Positions 7,828-16,053 of a stretch of DNA of 62,303 nt are shown here, in pieces; positions within the stretch are counted from its first letter, which is position 1, and the number at the start of each line of letters is the position of its first letter. The notes under the pieces were generated by a model. That model searched no databases, was not told the DNA's origin, and saw only the letters and a list, made by a program, of their open reading frames with translations. This DNA is from Desulfobacula sp. (GTDB taxonomy: Bacteria; Desulfobacterota; Desulfobacteria; Desulfobacterales; Desulfobacteraceae): contig VMSR01000301.1 in the NCBI GenBank assembly GCA_013792075.1, positions 1-62,303 on the forward strand, in the 5' to 3' direction. A program made the position numbers and the translations under genes.

Positions 7828-9194
7828 TGGTTTTCAGCTCCCAGGGTCAGTCCCCATAGTGAATGGGGGTATGCATTTTCAATCCGGACCTTTACAAGAT
7901 CGCCAGTGGCACAGCTTTCTGACGGGAAATGAACCACTTTGTTGGAAGCGCTTCTTCCGGTCATTTGCCGCATTTGATCCGATGTCTTGATGAATCCGTC
8001 ATGGAGTTTCTGGCTTTCTCCCTCCACCAGAACCTCAAGGACCTTTCCGATCAATGCCTTGTTTTTCTTTTCTGCAAGAAGGTCCTGGAAATCCAGCAGC
8101 CGGTTTAACCGACTCATTTTTTCCTGTTCATCCACCTGGTCGGAAAACTTGGCAGCCGGTGCCGAAGACCTGTCAGAATAGGCAAAGGCAAATATGGAAT
8201 CAAACTCAATGGTCTTGAGCAATTCCATGGTATCATTGAAATCTTCCGGGGTTTCTCCGGGAAATCCCACAATAATGTCCGAGGAGAGCGCAATCCCGGG
8301 GCAGGCCTTTTTAAGGTCGACAATTCTTGAAATATAGGTTTCTCTTGTATATCCCCGGTTCATCCTTCTTAAAATAGCATTGGAACCCGATTGCACCGGC
8401 AGATGAAGGTGGTTGCACACCTTGTCGATATCCCGGATGGCATGGATCAGCTCCATGGACAAATCCTTGGGATGGGAGGTGGCAAACCTGATCCTGGCAA
8501 TCCCCTCTATCTGACTAACCTTTTCCAGTAATTGGGGAAAGGATATCCCCTCTTCTTTTACCCCATAGCTGTTAACGTTCTGGCCCAACAGGGTGATTTC
8601 CCGGATACCGGAATTGGCAAGAATTTTAATTTCATCCACAATGGCATTGTGACTCCGGCTTCTTTCCCGGCCCCGGACATATGGCACCACACAATAGGTA
8701 CAATAATTATCACACCCCTGCATGATGGTGATAAATTTTGAAATCCTGCTCCCGTCCATGACGGCTTCATCGGGAAGGGCTTCAAAAATACAATCTGATT
8801 TTTCAATGTCCACAATCTTTTGTTTGCCGGATTTCACGGCATCCAGATGCTGGCCGAACCTTGCAAATGCCTGGGTGCCCAAAACGATGTCCAGATGGGG
8901 AACCCTGACAAAGGCCTTCTCCCCTTCCTGCTGGGCCACACAACCGGCCATTACGAGGATCAGATGGGGCCGCTTTTTCTTTTCCCTGGCAAATTTCCCC
9001 AGAAAACTAAAGGCCTTTTCCTCGGCTTTGTGCCGGATGGAGCAGGTGTTGCAGACCACAATATCCGCACTGTCCATCTCATGGCTTATTTCATATCCAT
9101 AGGCAGCCAAAATACCGGCAAGCTTTTCTGAATCATAGACATTCATCTGACAGCCAATGGTATTGATATAGGCAGTTTTTTTATATGGCTTCAA
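7824..9194 (-). CDS. miaB: tRNA-2-methylthio-N6-dimethylallyladenosine synthase MiaB
   Basis: This radical-SAM methylthiotransferase converts i6A37 to ms2i6A37 in tRNAs reading UNN codons. The N-terminal UPF0004 domain has cluster cysteines C15 (IGCQMN), C51 (NTCSIR) and C85 (AGCVAQ). The radical-SAM CxxxCxxC is C160, C164 and C167 (GCDNYCTYC). A TRAM domain ends the 456 residues and probably grips tRNA. The best start is TTG 9194, with AAGGA eight bases upstream inside the preceding DUF4911 gene, which it overlaps by 14 bases. First large gene of a miaB-map-plsC run. Confidence 0.95.
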   Translation of the reverse strand: MKPYKKTAYINTIGCQMNVYDSEKLAGILAAYGYEISHEMDSADIVVCNTCSIRHKAEEKAFSFLGKFAREKKKRPHLILVMAGCVAQQEGEKAFVRVPHLDIVLGTQAFARFGQHLDAVKSGKQKIVDIEKSDCIFEALPDEAVMDGSRISKFITIMQGCDNYCTYCVVPYVRGRERSRSHNAIVDEIKILANSGIREITLLGQNVNSYGVKEEGISFPQLLEKVSQIEGIARIRFATSHPKDLSMELIHAIRDIDKVCNHLHLPVQSGSNAILRRMNRGYTRETYISRIVDLKKACPGIALSSDIIVGFPGETPEDFNDTMELLKTIEFDSIFAFAYSDRSSAPAAKFSDQVDEQEKMSRLNRLLDFQDLLAEKKNKALIGKVLEVLVEGESQKLHDGFIKTSDQMRQMTGRSASNKVVHFPSESCATGDLVKVRIENAYPHSLWGLTLGAENQ

Positions 9195-9390
9195 ACAAAA
9201 AATCCTTTTTCAGGTCCTCAATGATTCTGAATGCGGATTCGGTTCGATCCGGTGCGATGGCAATTCGGATATGGCCTGTTTTCGGATCCAGGGTGGTGGC
9301 CACTGCAATGCCTTCATGGGCTTCAAAAATAAACTTGATAAAACCGATTCTGGTTTTATCAACCCGGTATTCTTTGAGTATGGTCTTCAT
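9181..9390 (-). CDS. DUF4911 domain small protein
   Basis: This 69-residue protein resembles the DUF4911 family of small proteins found beside miaB in Deltaproteobacteria. The sequence predicts a compact alpha/beta fold: strand RIGFIKFIFEAHEGIAVATTL, strand HIRIAIAPD, then helix TESAFRIIEDLKKDF. No catalytic residues are evident and no function is known to me. It is the first gene of the miaB run and overlaps miaB by 14 bases, its last codons carrying the miaB ribosome-binding site, so its translation probably sets miaB translation. Confidence 0.65.
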   Translation of the reverse strand: MKTILKEYRVDKTRIGFIKFIFEAHEGIAVATTLDPKTGHIRIAIAPDRTESAFRIIEDLKKDFLFEAI

Positions 9391-9468
9391 TTACAATCCA
9401 GTTTGGTTCTTAAATTTAACTATATATCATTATTAACCTTGATTCCTCAAATGAATTTTTATTTCATT

Positions 9469-9496
9469 TTGACTTTGGCCGTATAGCCGATATATA
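9469..9496 (+). promoter_or_regulatory. Sigma-70-like promoter of recJ
   Basis: TTGACT (9469-9474), a 16-base spacer and TATATA (9491-9496) match the -35/-10 pattern. Transcription would start near 9503, only about 9 bases before the recJ ATG, leaving almost no leader. The promoter is inferred from sequence alone. Confidence 0.45.
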
Positions 9497-9511
9497 ACCG
9501 AACCTGACCCA

Positions 9512-11221
9512 ATGGAAACCAAACTCACATATACCACCCCGGACCTTGAACAGGTAACAACTCTTTCCCAGAAGATTGGGTGTCATCCTGTCCTTGCGGC
9601 CCTGCTCTGCGACAGGGGAATTCAAACCCCTGAAGCGGCACACTTTTTTCTTCATCCCACCTTTCAGCAATTAAAAGATCCTTTCAGCCTAAAGGATATG
9701 GACAAGGCTGTCCACCGAATCCATACCGCTGTGGTCAACAAAGAAAAAATCCTGATTTTCGGGGATTTTGATGCTGACGGGGTGACCGCTACCTCCCTTT
9801 TGCATGAGTTTCTCACCCATGCGGATGCCGATGTAACCTGGTATATCCCCCATCGGATAAAGGAGGGATACAGCCTTAATTTGCCCCATATTGACCTGGC
9901 CGTTCAATTGGCAGTTGACCTGATCATAACAGTGGATTGCGGCGTCGGCTCAATTGATGCCGTAAAAGCGGCCCTGCTTGAAGACATTGATGTTATCATC
10001 ACCGACCACCATGAACCGGGAGACGTTTTACCCCCTGCCCTGGCAATCGTCAATCCCAAAAGAAAGGATTGTCCTTCAGGACTTGAATATCTTGCCGGTG
10101 TGGGGGTGGCCTTTTATCTGGTCATGGCCCTGAGAAAATATTTCAGAGACCAAGGGGTATGGCAAGAGATCGATGAGCCCAGTCTTCTGGGATACCTGGA
10201 TCTGTTTGCCATTGGAACAATAGGCGACATGGTGCCTTTAATCGATGACAATCGGGTGCTGTGCCTGGCCGGATTAAAACAGATGCAAGCCGGCAGGCGG
10301 CCCGGGCTTGTCTCCCTGGCCAACACCTGCAGACTTGACGTAAAGCAGCTGGATTCCGATGATATTTCCTATAAACTGGTTCCCAGGATAAATGCAGCAG
10401 GACGGATTGCCCATGCCAGAATCTGTGTAAGCCATTTAACGGCAGCCACTCTCCATGATGCCCAGACAACAGCCGGCCTCCTGGATGAACTCAACCTGAA
10501 ACGCCAGCAGATAGAAAAAGAAATTGTCCTGGACATCGAACACCGCATTTTCCGGGATCCGTCTCTTCTGGACCATCATTTGCTGGTATTGTGTGATGGC
10601 CGATGGAATCCTTCTGTTCTGGGCATAGCCGCATCCAGACTCGCCAGAAAATATGTCTGCCCGGTTGTCCTGCTGTCCCATTCAGACCCCTTGGCAATCG
10701 GGTCCTGCAGAAGCATCAACAATATCAATATTCACCAGGCCCTGGCTGAAAATTCCCATTTGCTTGAGCGCTTTGGCGGCCATACCATGGCGGCAGGCCT
10801 TGCCCTGAAAAAAGAAAACATTGACTTGCTGAGATCCGGAATTGCCGCCCACCTGAAAACCCACTATATTGAAGAAGATTTTTCAAAAACCCTTACCATT
10901 GATGCCCGGCTGGATATTCAAGACATCACCATTGATCTTGCCAGACAAATTGACCAATTGCGACCCTTTGGCACAGCCAACCCGGAACCTGTTTTTGTCT
11001 GCCAAAATCTTAAGGTGATCTCTTCCCATATCATTGGCAATCTTCACAGGAAAATGATATTGCAAAACGCCGACACGCCATCCGGTTATTGCGTCGAAGC
11101 CTTTCATTTTAATTGCAGCAACACAAAGAATCCGCCTGAATACTATATTAAGATTGCGTTTAAGCTAAAAATCAATAAATTTAAACCTGCTGCCGTACAA
11201 ATAATTATCCAGGATTTTTAG
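9512..11221 (+). CDS. recJ: Single-stranded-DNA-specific 5'-3' exonuclease RecJ
   Basis: RecJ degrades 5' single-stranded tails in recombinational and mismatch repair. The DHH phosphoesterase core shows motif I DFDADG (85-90), motif III DHHEPG (165-170) and DHHA1 motif GGHTMAAG (422-429), followed by the OB-fold nucleic-acid-binding region (about 450-569). Its 569 residues are normal for RecJ. The ATG has no recognisable Shine-Dalgarno and lies just after a good promoter, so the message may be nearly leaderless. An unknown conserved gene follows on the same strand after 86 bases. Confidence 0.95.
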   Translation: METKLTYTTPDLEQVTTLSQKIGCHPVLAALLCDRGIQTPEAAHFFLHPTFQQLKDPFSLKDMDKAVHRIHTAVVNKEKILIFGDFDADGVTATSLLHEFLTHADADVTWYIPHRIKEGYSLNLPHIDLAVQLAVDLIITVDCGVGSIDAVKAALLEDIDVIITDHHEPGDVLPPALAIVNPKRKDCPSGLEYLAGVGVAFYLVMALRKYFRDQGVWQEIDEPSLLGYLDLFAIGTIGDMVPLIDDNRVLCLAGLKQMQAGRRPGLVSLANTCRLDVKQLDSDDISYKLVPRINAAGRIAHARICVSHLTAATLHDAQTTAGLLDELNLKRQQIEKEIVLDIEHRIFRDPSLLDHHLLVLCDGRWNPSVLGIAASRLARKYVCPVVLLSHSDPLAIGSCRSINNINIHQALAENSHLLERFGGHTMAAGLALKKENIDLLRSGIAAHLKTHYIEEDFSKTLTIDARLDIQDITIDLARQIDQLRPFGTANPEPVFVCQNLKVISSHIIGNLHRKMILQNADTPSGYCVEAFHFNCSNTKNPPEYYIKIAFKLKINKFKPAAVQIIIQDF

Positions 11222-11307
11222 ATTTTTAACTTGAAAACACACCTGATTTCGTACTATAATATCTGCTTAGCATTTAATATTTTTTTGTTTACTTTAAGGA
11301 TACATCA

Positions 11308-11733
11308 ATGGCCAAAATATTTTATACCGGAAACAGAGAAGCCAAGCTTCTTTCTAAAATCGAATCCTCAAAAGAACGGGAAAGAATCAAAACCATCAGC
11401 ATTATCCGGGATAACATTGATGTGTTCAGCAACAAAGTATCCATGAAGCTCATTGAATCCGGACTGGTTGAAACCGTCAGCAAATCAAGTGTCCAGAACC
11501 AGATTGTCCGCTGCCTGGATAATTTGTGCAAGTCAGAAGATTTTGATGTTGATTATATGGTGGCACCCTTTCGAACCCTTATCTCCAATCCCAACATCGC
11601 AAGTCTTTATCTGACGGCTTTTATCGTGGAAAAATTGCTGGATCACAAAGATGTTGTTGATGTCTATGGCAGCGATGAAGACATTTACTTCTGCATCCAA
11701 AAAGAGCTGAACAAACTCATGACAGACGTCTAG
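11308..11733 (+). CDS. Conserved hypothetical protein downstream of recJ
   Basis: This 141-residue protein is soluble, mostly helical and acidic near the C-terminus (DVYGSDEDIYFCIQKEL), with no signal peptide or membrane segment. I do not recognise the family. AAGGA ten bases before the ATG supports the start. It is 86 bases downstream of recJ on the same strand, possibly co-transcribed. The segment KVSMKLIESGLVETVSKSS followed by a second helix-rich half suggests an alpha-helical repeat or four-helix fold, but nothing fixes a function. Confidence 0.65.
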   Translation: MAKIFYTGNREAKLLSKIESSKERERIKTISIIRDNIDVFSNKVSMKLIESGLVETVSKSSVQNQIVRCLDNLCKSEDFDVDYMVAPFRTLISNPNIASLYLTAFIVEKLLDHKDVVDVYGSDEDIYFCIQKELNKLMTDV

Positions 11734-11757
11734 TCCCCGGCTTTTCCCCCCAGGGAC
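11733..11757. terminator. Weak hairpin between convergent genes
   Basis: GTCCC (11733-11737) and GGGAC (11753-11757) can pair around a C-rich loop, followed by a T-rich stretch (CTTTCCTTTT) on the plus strand. It separates the plus-strand hypothetical gene from the minus-strand nikO end. A short stem makes it only a candidate terminator. Confidence 0.25.
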
Positions 11758-11791
11758 GCTTTCCTTTTAAACAAGCTATAATTTAGCGGGT

Positions 11792-12555
11792 CTATTTATG
11801 AACGTGGGGATGTTTCCCATGTTTATGGATGTGTTCATGGCGATGGATATGGATTTCATCGTCTGTTAAGATTCTACCGTTTTCCATGGAAAAAACCTTG
11901 TCCGTCACAGCATTGAGAAAATCAAACTCGTGGGAAATCACAAAATACGTAATATCCAGATGATTTAAAATGTAAACCAGTTTTTGTTTAACCGCTGCAT
12001 CCAGGCCTGCCGTGGGTTCGTCCAGCAGCAGAATCGCAGGGGACATGGCCAGAACGGCCGCCAGGGCCACCAACCGTTTTTGCCCTCCGCTCAACCGATG
12101 GGTCACACTCTGTTCAAACTCCTCAATACCAAGATCTTTAAGAATTTTTCTGGAGGCATCAATGGCCTGCTGGCGTGAATATCCCAGGTTCAGCGGTCCA
12201 AACGCAACATCGTCCAGAACCGTGGGGCAAAAAGCTGATCATCCGAATCCTGAAACAAAAGCCCTACCTTGGTTCGGATACGGGTAAAATCCCTTTGGGT
12301 TTCCATGGGGCTCCCCAACACCTCAATAACCCCATGTTCGGGTTTACAAAGCCCCATAATGGTATGCAGCAGCGTCGTTTTGCCGCTGCCGTTGGGTGCC
12401 ATCATCCCGATCCGGTCTTTTGCCTTTATATCAAGGTTGAGGCCATCCAATACCTTATTGTTGGATCCGGGGTATGAAAATGAAATATTTTCAAGCCGGA
12501 TAATGCTGGGTCTGTTTTCGGGCGTCTCAGGCATCATTTGTGTCCAGGAATTCAA
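11792..12555 (-). pseudogene. nikO: Nickel/cobalt ECF transporter ATPase NikO (CbiO), frameshifted
   Basis: Two frames together make one ECF-type ATPase. The 5' frame (12190-12555) has Walker A GMMAPNGSGKTTLL and Q-loop LLFQDSDDQLFAP. The 3' frame (11792-12106 and its upstream extension) has LSGGQKRLVALA, Walker B ILLLDEPTAGLD and switch His ISHEFD. They join if one C is added to the CCCC at minus 12224-12227, giving the normal QLFAPTVLDDVAFGPLNLGYS run. The C-terminus is a histidine-rich tail (nine His in the last 22 residues), typical of nickel-handling proteins. The frame opens at TTG 12555 overlapping the nikQ stop; ATG 12537 is an alternative. Sequence error is likelier than decay, because everything around it is intact. 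Confidence 0.85.
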
Positions 12556-13307
12556 CTTAAGGTTAGTTCAATTGCGACAAGCCCTGTGCCTGCCAGTATC
12601 ATTACACTTAAAAATACATAGTTTAGCGCAGTGGGCGGGTAGACGTCAAGGCTATGGAACCTTTGGTTAAACCCGCGGCAGCGCATGGCCTGATAAACCC
12701 GTTTGGCCCTCAAGGAGGCCCTGACAAAAAGCATACCCGCAAGAAATGCATAGGTCCTATAGGAATGGAGATTGGTTTTGGGTGTAAACCCCCTGAGATT
12801 TGCCGCCCGCAGCAATCGTATATATTCTTCCTGGATCACGGCAATATAGCGATAGGTCATGAGCAGCAAAAAAACCAGCTTGTCCGGTACCTTCAGCTGG
12901 TGAAGGCCGGATCCAAGCGCTGCAATCGGCATGGTGGCCAGCAATGCTGAAAACACCAATAAAATGGCAGTGGATTTAAGGGTGATCTTGGCGCTGAGCA
13001 GGATGCCAGGATAGGAAACAGCCAAAAATTTATACTCAAAAACAAGTGTCCCGCCAAAGGTCAGCGGAAGAAAAATCCAGATCATCAAAAGAAACCAGAA
13101 CAAAGGGTTCAGCCTTTTGAAAACCTCCTTTGGTGGCAATTGTGCAACAAGAATCAACACACAAGCAAGCGCCAGATACCCGGCTGCAACAACAAGATTG
13201 TCACACAATGCCACGGCAACAGATATAAAAACGGCTGCCAGAATCCGGATTTTCGGGTCCAGGCCATGAATAAGGGAGCTGCCGTCGCCAAGGGTATTCT
13301 CAAGCAT
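12552..13307 (-). CDS. nikQ: Nickel/cobalt ECF transporter transmembrane protein NikQ (CbiQ)
   Basis: This 251-residue EcfT-type membrane protein couples the ATPase NikO to the metal-binding NikM. It shows about five to six helices and the two cytoplasmic coupling motifs, AANLRGF (about residue 170) and AMRCRGF (about 207), the Ala-Arg-Gly signatures that contact the ATPase grooves. It overlaps nikL upstream and nikO downstream by a few bases, so the operon is tightly translated. Metal choice is inferred from neighbours NikK, NikL and the His-rich NikO tail rather than from this protein. Confidence 0.9.
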   Translation of the reverse strand: MLENTLGDGSSLIHGLDPKIRILAAVFISVAVALCDNLVVAAGYLALACVLILVAQLPPKEVFKRLNPLFWFLLMIWIFLPLTFGGTLVFEYKFLAVSYPGILLSAKITLKSTAILLVFSALLATMPIAALGSGLHQLKVPDKLVFLLLMTYRYIAVIQEEYIRLLRAANLRGFTPKTNLHSYRTYAFLAGMLFVRASLRAKRVYQAMRCRGFNQRFHSLDVYPPTALNYVFLSVMILAGTGLVAIELTLS

Positions 13308-13785
13308 TATGCCGGCCTTTTTTTCTTTTTTTCACAAAAGACACCAAAAATGCCAGTATAAATATTACGGCAATGCCGGCTGCTATCCTTACCAGGGAGG
13401 GACTTTTTTCAAGGGATTGTTTTTGAGCCATCTTGTTCTTTAAATTTTCAGGACTGGATTCCAGGGAAAGTTCATCTTTGGGAAGGGTCCACTGGCCCGA
13501 ATGGCCGGTTCCGGCATTCAGTTCCAGGATCAGGTCGGAATCCAGGCCCTCGGGAAGTGCAAAGGAATACAGACCCTGGGTGTCGGTGATACCCTGGTGA
13601 ACAAGAATTCCCTCGGGCGTCTTCACAGTGATGGTACAATTTTTGGCCGGCCGGTCGGACCCGAAACTGCCTTCCACATGGATCTGCCCTTGTTCCACCC
13701 AGGCAAAAACAATGACCTTGTGGGCCAGGGCAGCTGTGGCGGGCATGAAAAAGACCAGGGCAATGAGGATAATAATTTTTTTCAT
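13300..13785 (-). CDS. nikL: Nickel transporter accessory protein NikL (periplasmic domain with C-terminal anchor)
   Basis: Signal peptide MKKIIILIALVFFMPATAALA is followed by a periplasmic beta domain of about 95 residues resembling a carboxypeptidase-regulatory fold (ITDTQGLYSFALP), a helical spacer and one C-terminal membrane helix ending KKRKKGRHNA. This matches the NikL component that replaces NikN in nickel ECF systems of Deltaproteobacteria. The true start is ATG 13785: AAGG precedes it, and it lies five bases after the nikM stop. A longer frame to 13851 reads into nikM and is not used. It probably assists delivery of Ni2+ to NikM. Confidence 0.8.
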   Translation of the reverse strand: MKKIIILIALVFFMPATAALAHKVIVFAWVEQGQIHVEGSFGSDRPAKNCTITVKTPEGILVHQGITDTQGLYSFALPEGLDSDLILELNAGTGHSGQWTLPKDELSLESSPENLKNKMAQKQSLEKSPSLVRIAAGIAVIFILAFLVSFVKKRKKGRHNA

Positions 13786-13790
13786 TTGCG

Positions 13791-14399
13791 TTACCTTGAT
13801 TTTCTGAGCGGTATAATTTCCGGGTATACTTTCAAAAGAAAAGAGACACAAAACCCGGTTATGATCCCCTCAATTACCATTACCGGCACATGGGCAGAGA
13901 TGATGGCAATACAGGTTTTTAAAAAATCTTCATTGGTAAACCACAGGGCGAGTGCCATGAGCAATGAAGACAATCCTATTGAGACAAATCCTGCCAAAAA
14001 TCCACCGACAAAGGTCAGGCGTGGTGATTTGCCCAATAACGGCAAAAACAAAAAGTGAACCAACACCGCAGGAACCGCCATAACCACGGCATTGGCCCCC
14101 AGGGCGGTTAACCCGCCGTATTGAAAGAACAAGGATTGCAAAACCAGGGCTGTCACAATTGCCGGAAAAGCGGCCATCCCCAGCAGCAGTCCCACCACTC
14201 CGTTTAAGATCAAATGCACACTCACAGGCCCGATATTCACATGGATCAAGGATGCCACAAAAAAAGCCGACGCCAGAATGGCCACATGAACCATTTGGTC
14301 ATAATCGATTTTTTTCAAGCCCATGGCTGTGCCGACAATGGTAATGGCAGCACCGGCTGCCAGTACCTGACCGGATAAAATGCCTTCGGAAATATGCAT
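13791..14399 (-). CDS. nikM: Nickel/cobalt ECF transporter substrate-binding membrane protein NikM (CbiM)
   Basis: The protein begins MHISEG. In this family the N-terminal amine, His2 and a later His (probably H62 in VHLILNG) form the square-planar metal site, so the start codon is certain. The 202 residues give about six to seven helices, normal for NikM/CbiM. It captures Ni2+ (or Co2+) and delivers it with NikQ and NikO. It starts three bases after the nikK stop. No CbiN gene is present; NikL and NikK take its place, favouring nickel over cobalt. Confidence 0.92.
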   Translation of the reverse strand: MHISEGILSGQVLAAGAAITIVGTAMGLKKIDYDQMVHVAILASAFFVASLIHVNIGPVSVHLILNGVVGLLLGMAAFPAIVTALVLQSLFFQYGGLTALGANAVVMAVPAVLVHFLFLPLLGKSPRLTFVGGFLAGFVSIGLSSLLMALALWFTNEDFLKTCIAIISAHVPVMVIEGIITGFCVSFLLKVYPEIIPLRKSR

Positions 14400-14402
14400 A
14401 AT

Positions 14403-15203
14403 TTATTTCTTTTCCTGCCAGTTTTCAAACTTTACCCAAAGAACTGCTCCGAGCTCTATATCCTTTTTTTCCCCATTGTGCATCATTTTTTTGTCCGATG
14501 TGGAAAGGGCGGCAAAGCCCCACCAGCCGGAAACAGGCGCACAATAAGAAAAAACACCATTTTGATCGGCCTTGATGGTCTGGGTAATCATATAATCTGT
14601 AGGGGCCACAGCTGTTTTGTTTTGATTATAAAATTCTATCTCTACCTCGGCATGGGGAACGGGCTTGCCATCCAGCTTGACGATCCCCTGGAACAGATTC
14701 CCGGCATAGAGGCCAAAGGGTCTGGTCAACGGAAGAATCTCGGTCTTTAACCCCAGTTCTTCATCCCAACCGCTGTCATCGCCAAAGGCGGCCACAATGG
14801 TTTTGGTCGTGTGAATGATAAAACAATCTTCAGCAGGTTCCCAATAGGCTTCGGGTTCCATGACAAAAACATGGGCCCCCGGTCTTTTAACCGGAAAGCT
14901 CAGGGTCCAGGCCGGTTTGTCCATGATGGTTAAAGGCGTAAGGGTTTCGATCAGGTCCTGGTTCTTTCCATTCATGACCACAAAAAAAGCCTTGGGCTTG
15001 ACCAATTCAATGCCAATGGTTTCAAAGGGATGGGAAAAGGAAAGGTCCAATTTTATCTCCCGTTTCTCGTTCTGCATAATCATATTGTCCGAGGGAATCA
15101 CCATCCCGTAATGGGCCAGGCTATTTTCGGCAAAAACGAAGGCCAGGGCCAGGGTCACTAGTGTTATTTTCGCAATCTTGGATCTCATTTTTAGAAATTT
15201 CAT
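14403..15203 (-). CDS. nikK: DUF4198 periplasmic nickel-transport component NikK
   Basis: A 266-residue exported protein with a signal peptide (residues 1-30, ending NSLAH) and DUF4198 features: early HYGMVIPSD, FSHPFE, GAHVFVMEPEAYWEPAED, and the C-terminal WWGFAALS. His residues after the cleavage site could bind metal. DUF4198 proteins next to NikM/L/Q/O have been named NikK and are thought to bind nickel in the periplasm. AAGGAG seven bases before ATG marks the start. It is the first gene of nikKMLQO and is preceded by a leader with a terminator-like hairpin. Confidence 0.85.
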   Translation of the reverse strand: MKFLKMRSKIAKITLVTLALAFVFAENSLAHYGMVIPSDNMIMQNEKREIKLDLSFSHPFETIGIELVKPKAFFVVMNGKNQDLIETLTPLTIMDKPAWTLSFPVKRPGAHVFVMEPEAYWEPAEDCFIIHTTKTIVAAFGDDSGWDEELGLKTEILPLTRPFGLYAGNLFQGIVKLDGKPVPHAEVEIEFYNQNKTAVAPTDYMITQTIKADQNGVFSYCAPVSGWWGFAALSTSDKKMMHNGEKKDIELGAVLWVKFENWQEKK

Positions 15204-15372
15204 TTTTTTCTCCTTAAAAATAAAAAAACCACAAAGGTTAGGACAAAAACGTCCGTGTTAACCTTCGTGGTTTTATTAATCTAGGTATTGTTCCAATGGT
15301 CACCCGGAGGTAAGTCATCGGCAGTGTATTTTTCTTTGGTTTGACACCCTGTCGGACTTCAGTCCGAATTAT
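15204..15372 (-). promoter_or_regulatory. Structured leader of the nik operon with terminator-like hairpin (candidate attenuator or riboswitch)
   Basis: The predicted transcript leader is about 170 bases. Near its 5' end is a perfect 16-bp palindrome, TCGGACTTCAGTCCGA (15352-15367). Near its 3' end is a long hairpin (15225-15274; arms AAAACCACAAAGGTTA/GGAC and GTCC/TTAACCTTCGTGGTTTT with small mismatches) followed on the minus strand by TTTTTTTATTTTT. The U-rich tract ends just before the nikK AAGGAG. A terminator placed directly before the first gene suggests control by attenuation. I could not match the sensing half to the cobalamin B12-box or another class I know. Confidence 0.45.
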
Positions 15373-15379
15373 TTGGTTT

Positions 15380-15408
15380 TATCTATCCTGTTATTGTTGT
15401 TCTGTCAA
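15380..15408 (-). promoter_or_regulatory. Sigma-70-like promoter of the nik operon
   Basis: On the minus strand TTGACA (15403-15408), a 17-base spacer and TAGATA (15380-15385) form a promoter with an ideal -35 and a weak -10. Initiation near 15373 would put the 16-bp palindrome at the very start of the transcript, where it could act as operator or as a 5' stem. Confidence 0.4.
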
Positions 15409-15440
15409 TATGGAATCTGGTGCTGTTTATTTTATTTGGC

Positions 15441-15812
15441 CTATTTTTTCATCCATGATCCGTCAGCCTTCTGGATGTATTCTCCTGGAATTGCCCGCTC
15501 GGCAAGGGTTATTGCCCGGCGTTTTTCCACCAAATCCATGGTAGTGGACTGCTGTTGGGCTATCTGGGCATAGACGGCTTTTCTGTCAGCATTTTCACTG
15601 GCCACAATCTCTTCCTGACTCTTCTGGCCTGTGACAAAGGCAAGATAACCCTGGTTATCTTCCCCCACAAGACCCTGGGCTTTGAGCTCAACAATGGCAG
15701 GCAGACGCTGTTTCATGCGTTCTTTAATGCCTTCGGCCCCGGATGTGGCAACAAACACCACCAAACTGAGAAAAACCAGTATCATTGCAGAGCGTGTGAT
15801 TTTATTTTTCAT
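15441..15812 (-). CDS. ydbL: YdbL-family (DUF1318) periplasmic protein
   Basis: This 123-residue protein has a signal peptide (about residues 1-26, ending SGA) and the DUF1318 pattern: RLPAIVELKAQGLVGEDNQGYL, then ENADRKAVYAQIA, then a C-terminal GEYIQKADGSWMKK. YdbL acts with YdbH and YnbE in E. coli, where YdbH-YnbE bridges inner and outer membranes and YdbL modulates assembly. The same three genes are adjacent here (ydbH-ynbE-ydbL), supporting the call. AGGAGG precedes the ATG. It is the last gene of its operon; a promoter for nik lies within 70 bases downstream. Confidence 0.85.
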   Translation of the reverse strand: MKNKITRSAMILVFLSLVVFVATSGAEGIKERMKQRLPAIVELKAQGLVGEDNQGYLAFVTGQKSQEEIVASENADRKAVYAQIAQQQSTTMDLVEKRRAITLAERAIPGEYIQKADGSWMKK

Positions 15813-15820
15813 TTTTCCTC

Positions 15821-16024
15821 CTAGTCTTTTTTTATTTTATCTTCAGCTGCATCAATATCGTTAAAAAAGTTATCCAGGGCCCGGTCCACTTTTACGTTCA
15901 CATCAATGGTGATATGAATGGGCTTAATTTCCACAGGCTTAACCTCAACCTGATGGCTGGATTGGCACCCTGAAAGGACCAACAGAACAAGGAACATTGT
16001 TATGAAACTCAATTGTCGCGCCAT
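15821..16024 (-). CDS. ynbE: YnbE-like outer-membrane lipoprotein
   Basis: A 67-residue lipoprotein. The signal peptide ends in lipobox LSGC with Cys at about residue 20, and the mature part carries alternating PVEIKPIHITIDVNVKVD, a beta strand typical of YnbE, which stacks onto the open end of YdbH at the outer membrane. It lies 29 bases after ydbH and 8 before ydbL. Length and order agree with the E. coli ydbH-ynbE-ydbL set. Confidence 0.85.
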   Translation of the reverse strand: MARQLSFITMFLVLLVLSGCQSSHQVEVKPVEIKPIHITIDVNVKVDRALDNFFNDIDAAEDKIKKD

Positions 16025-16053
16025 ACCCTCTCCTTATGTTTTGTCTAATTTGT

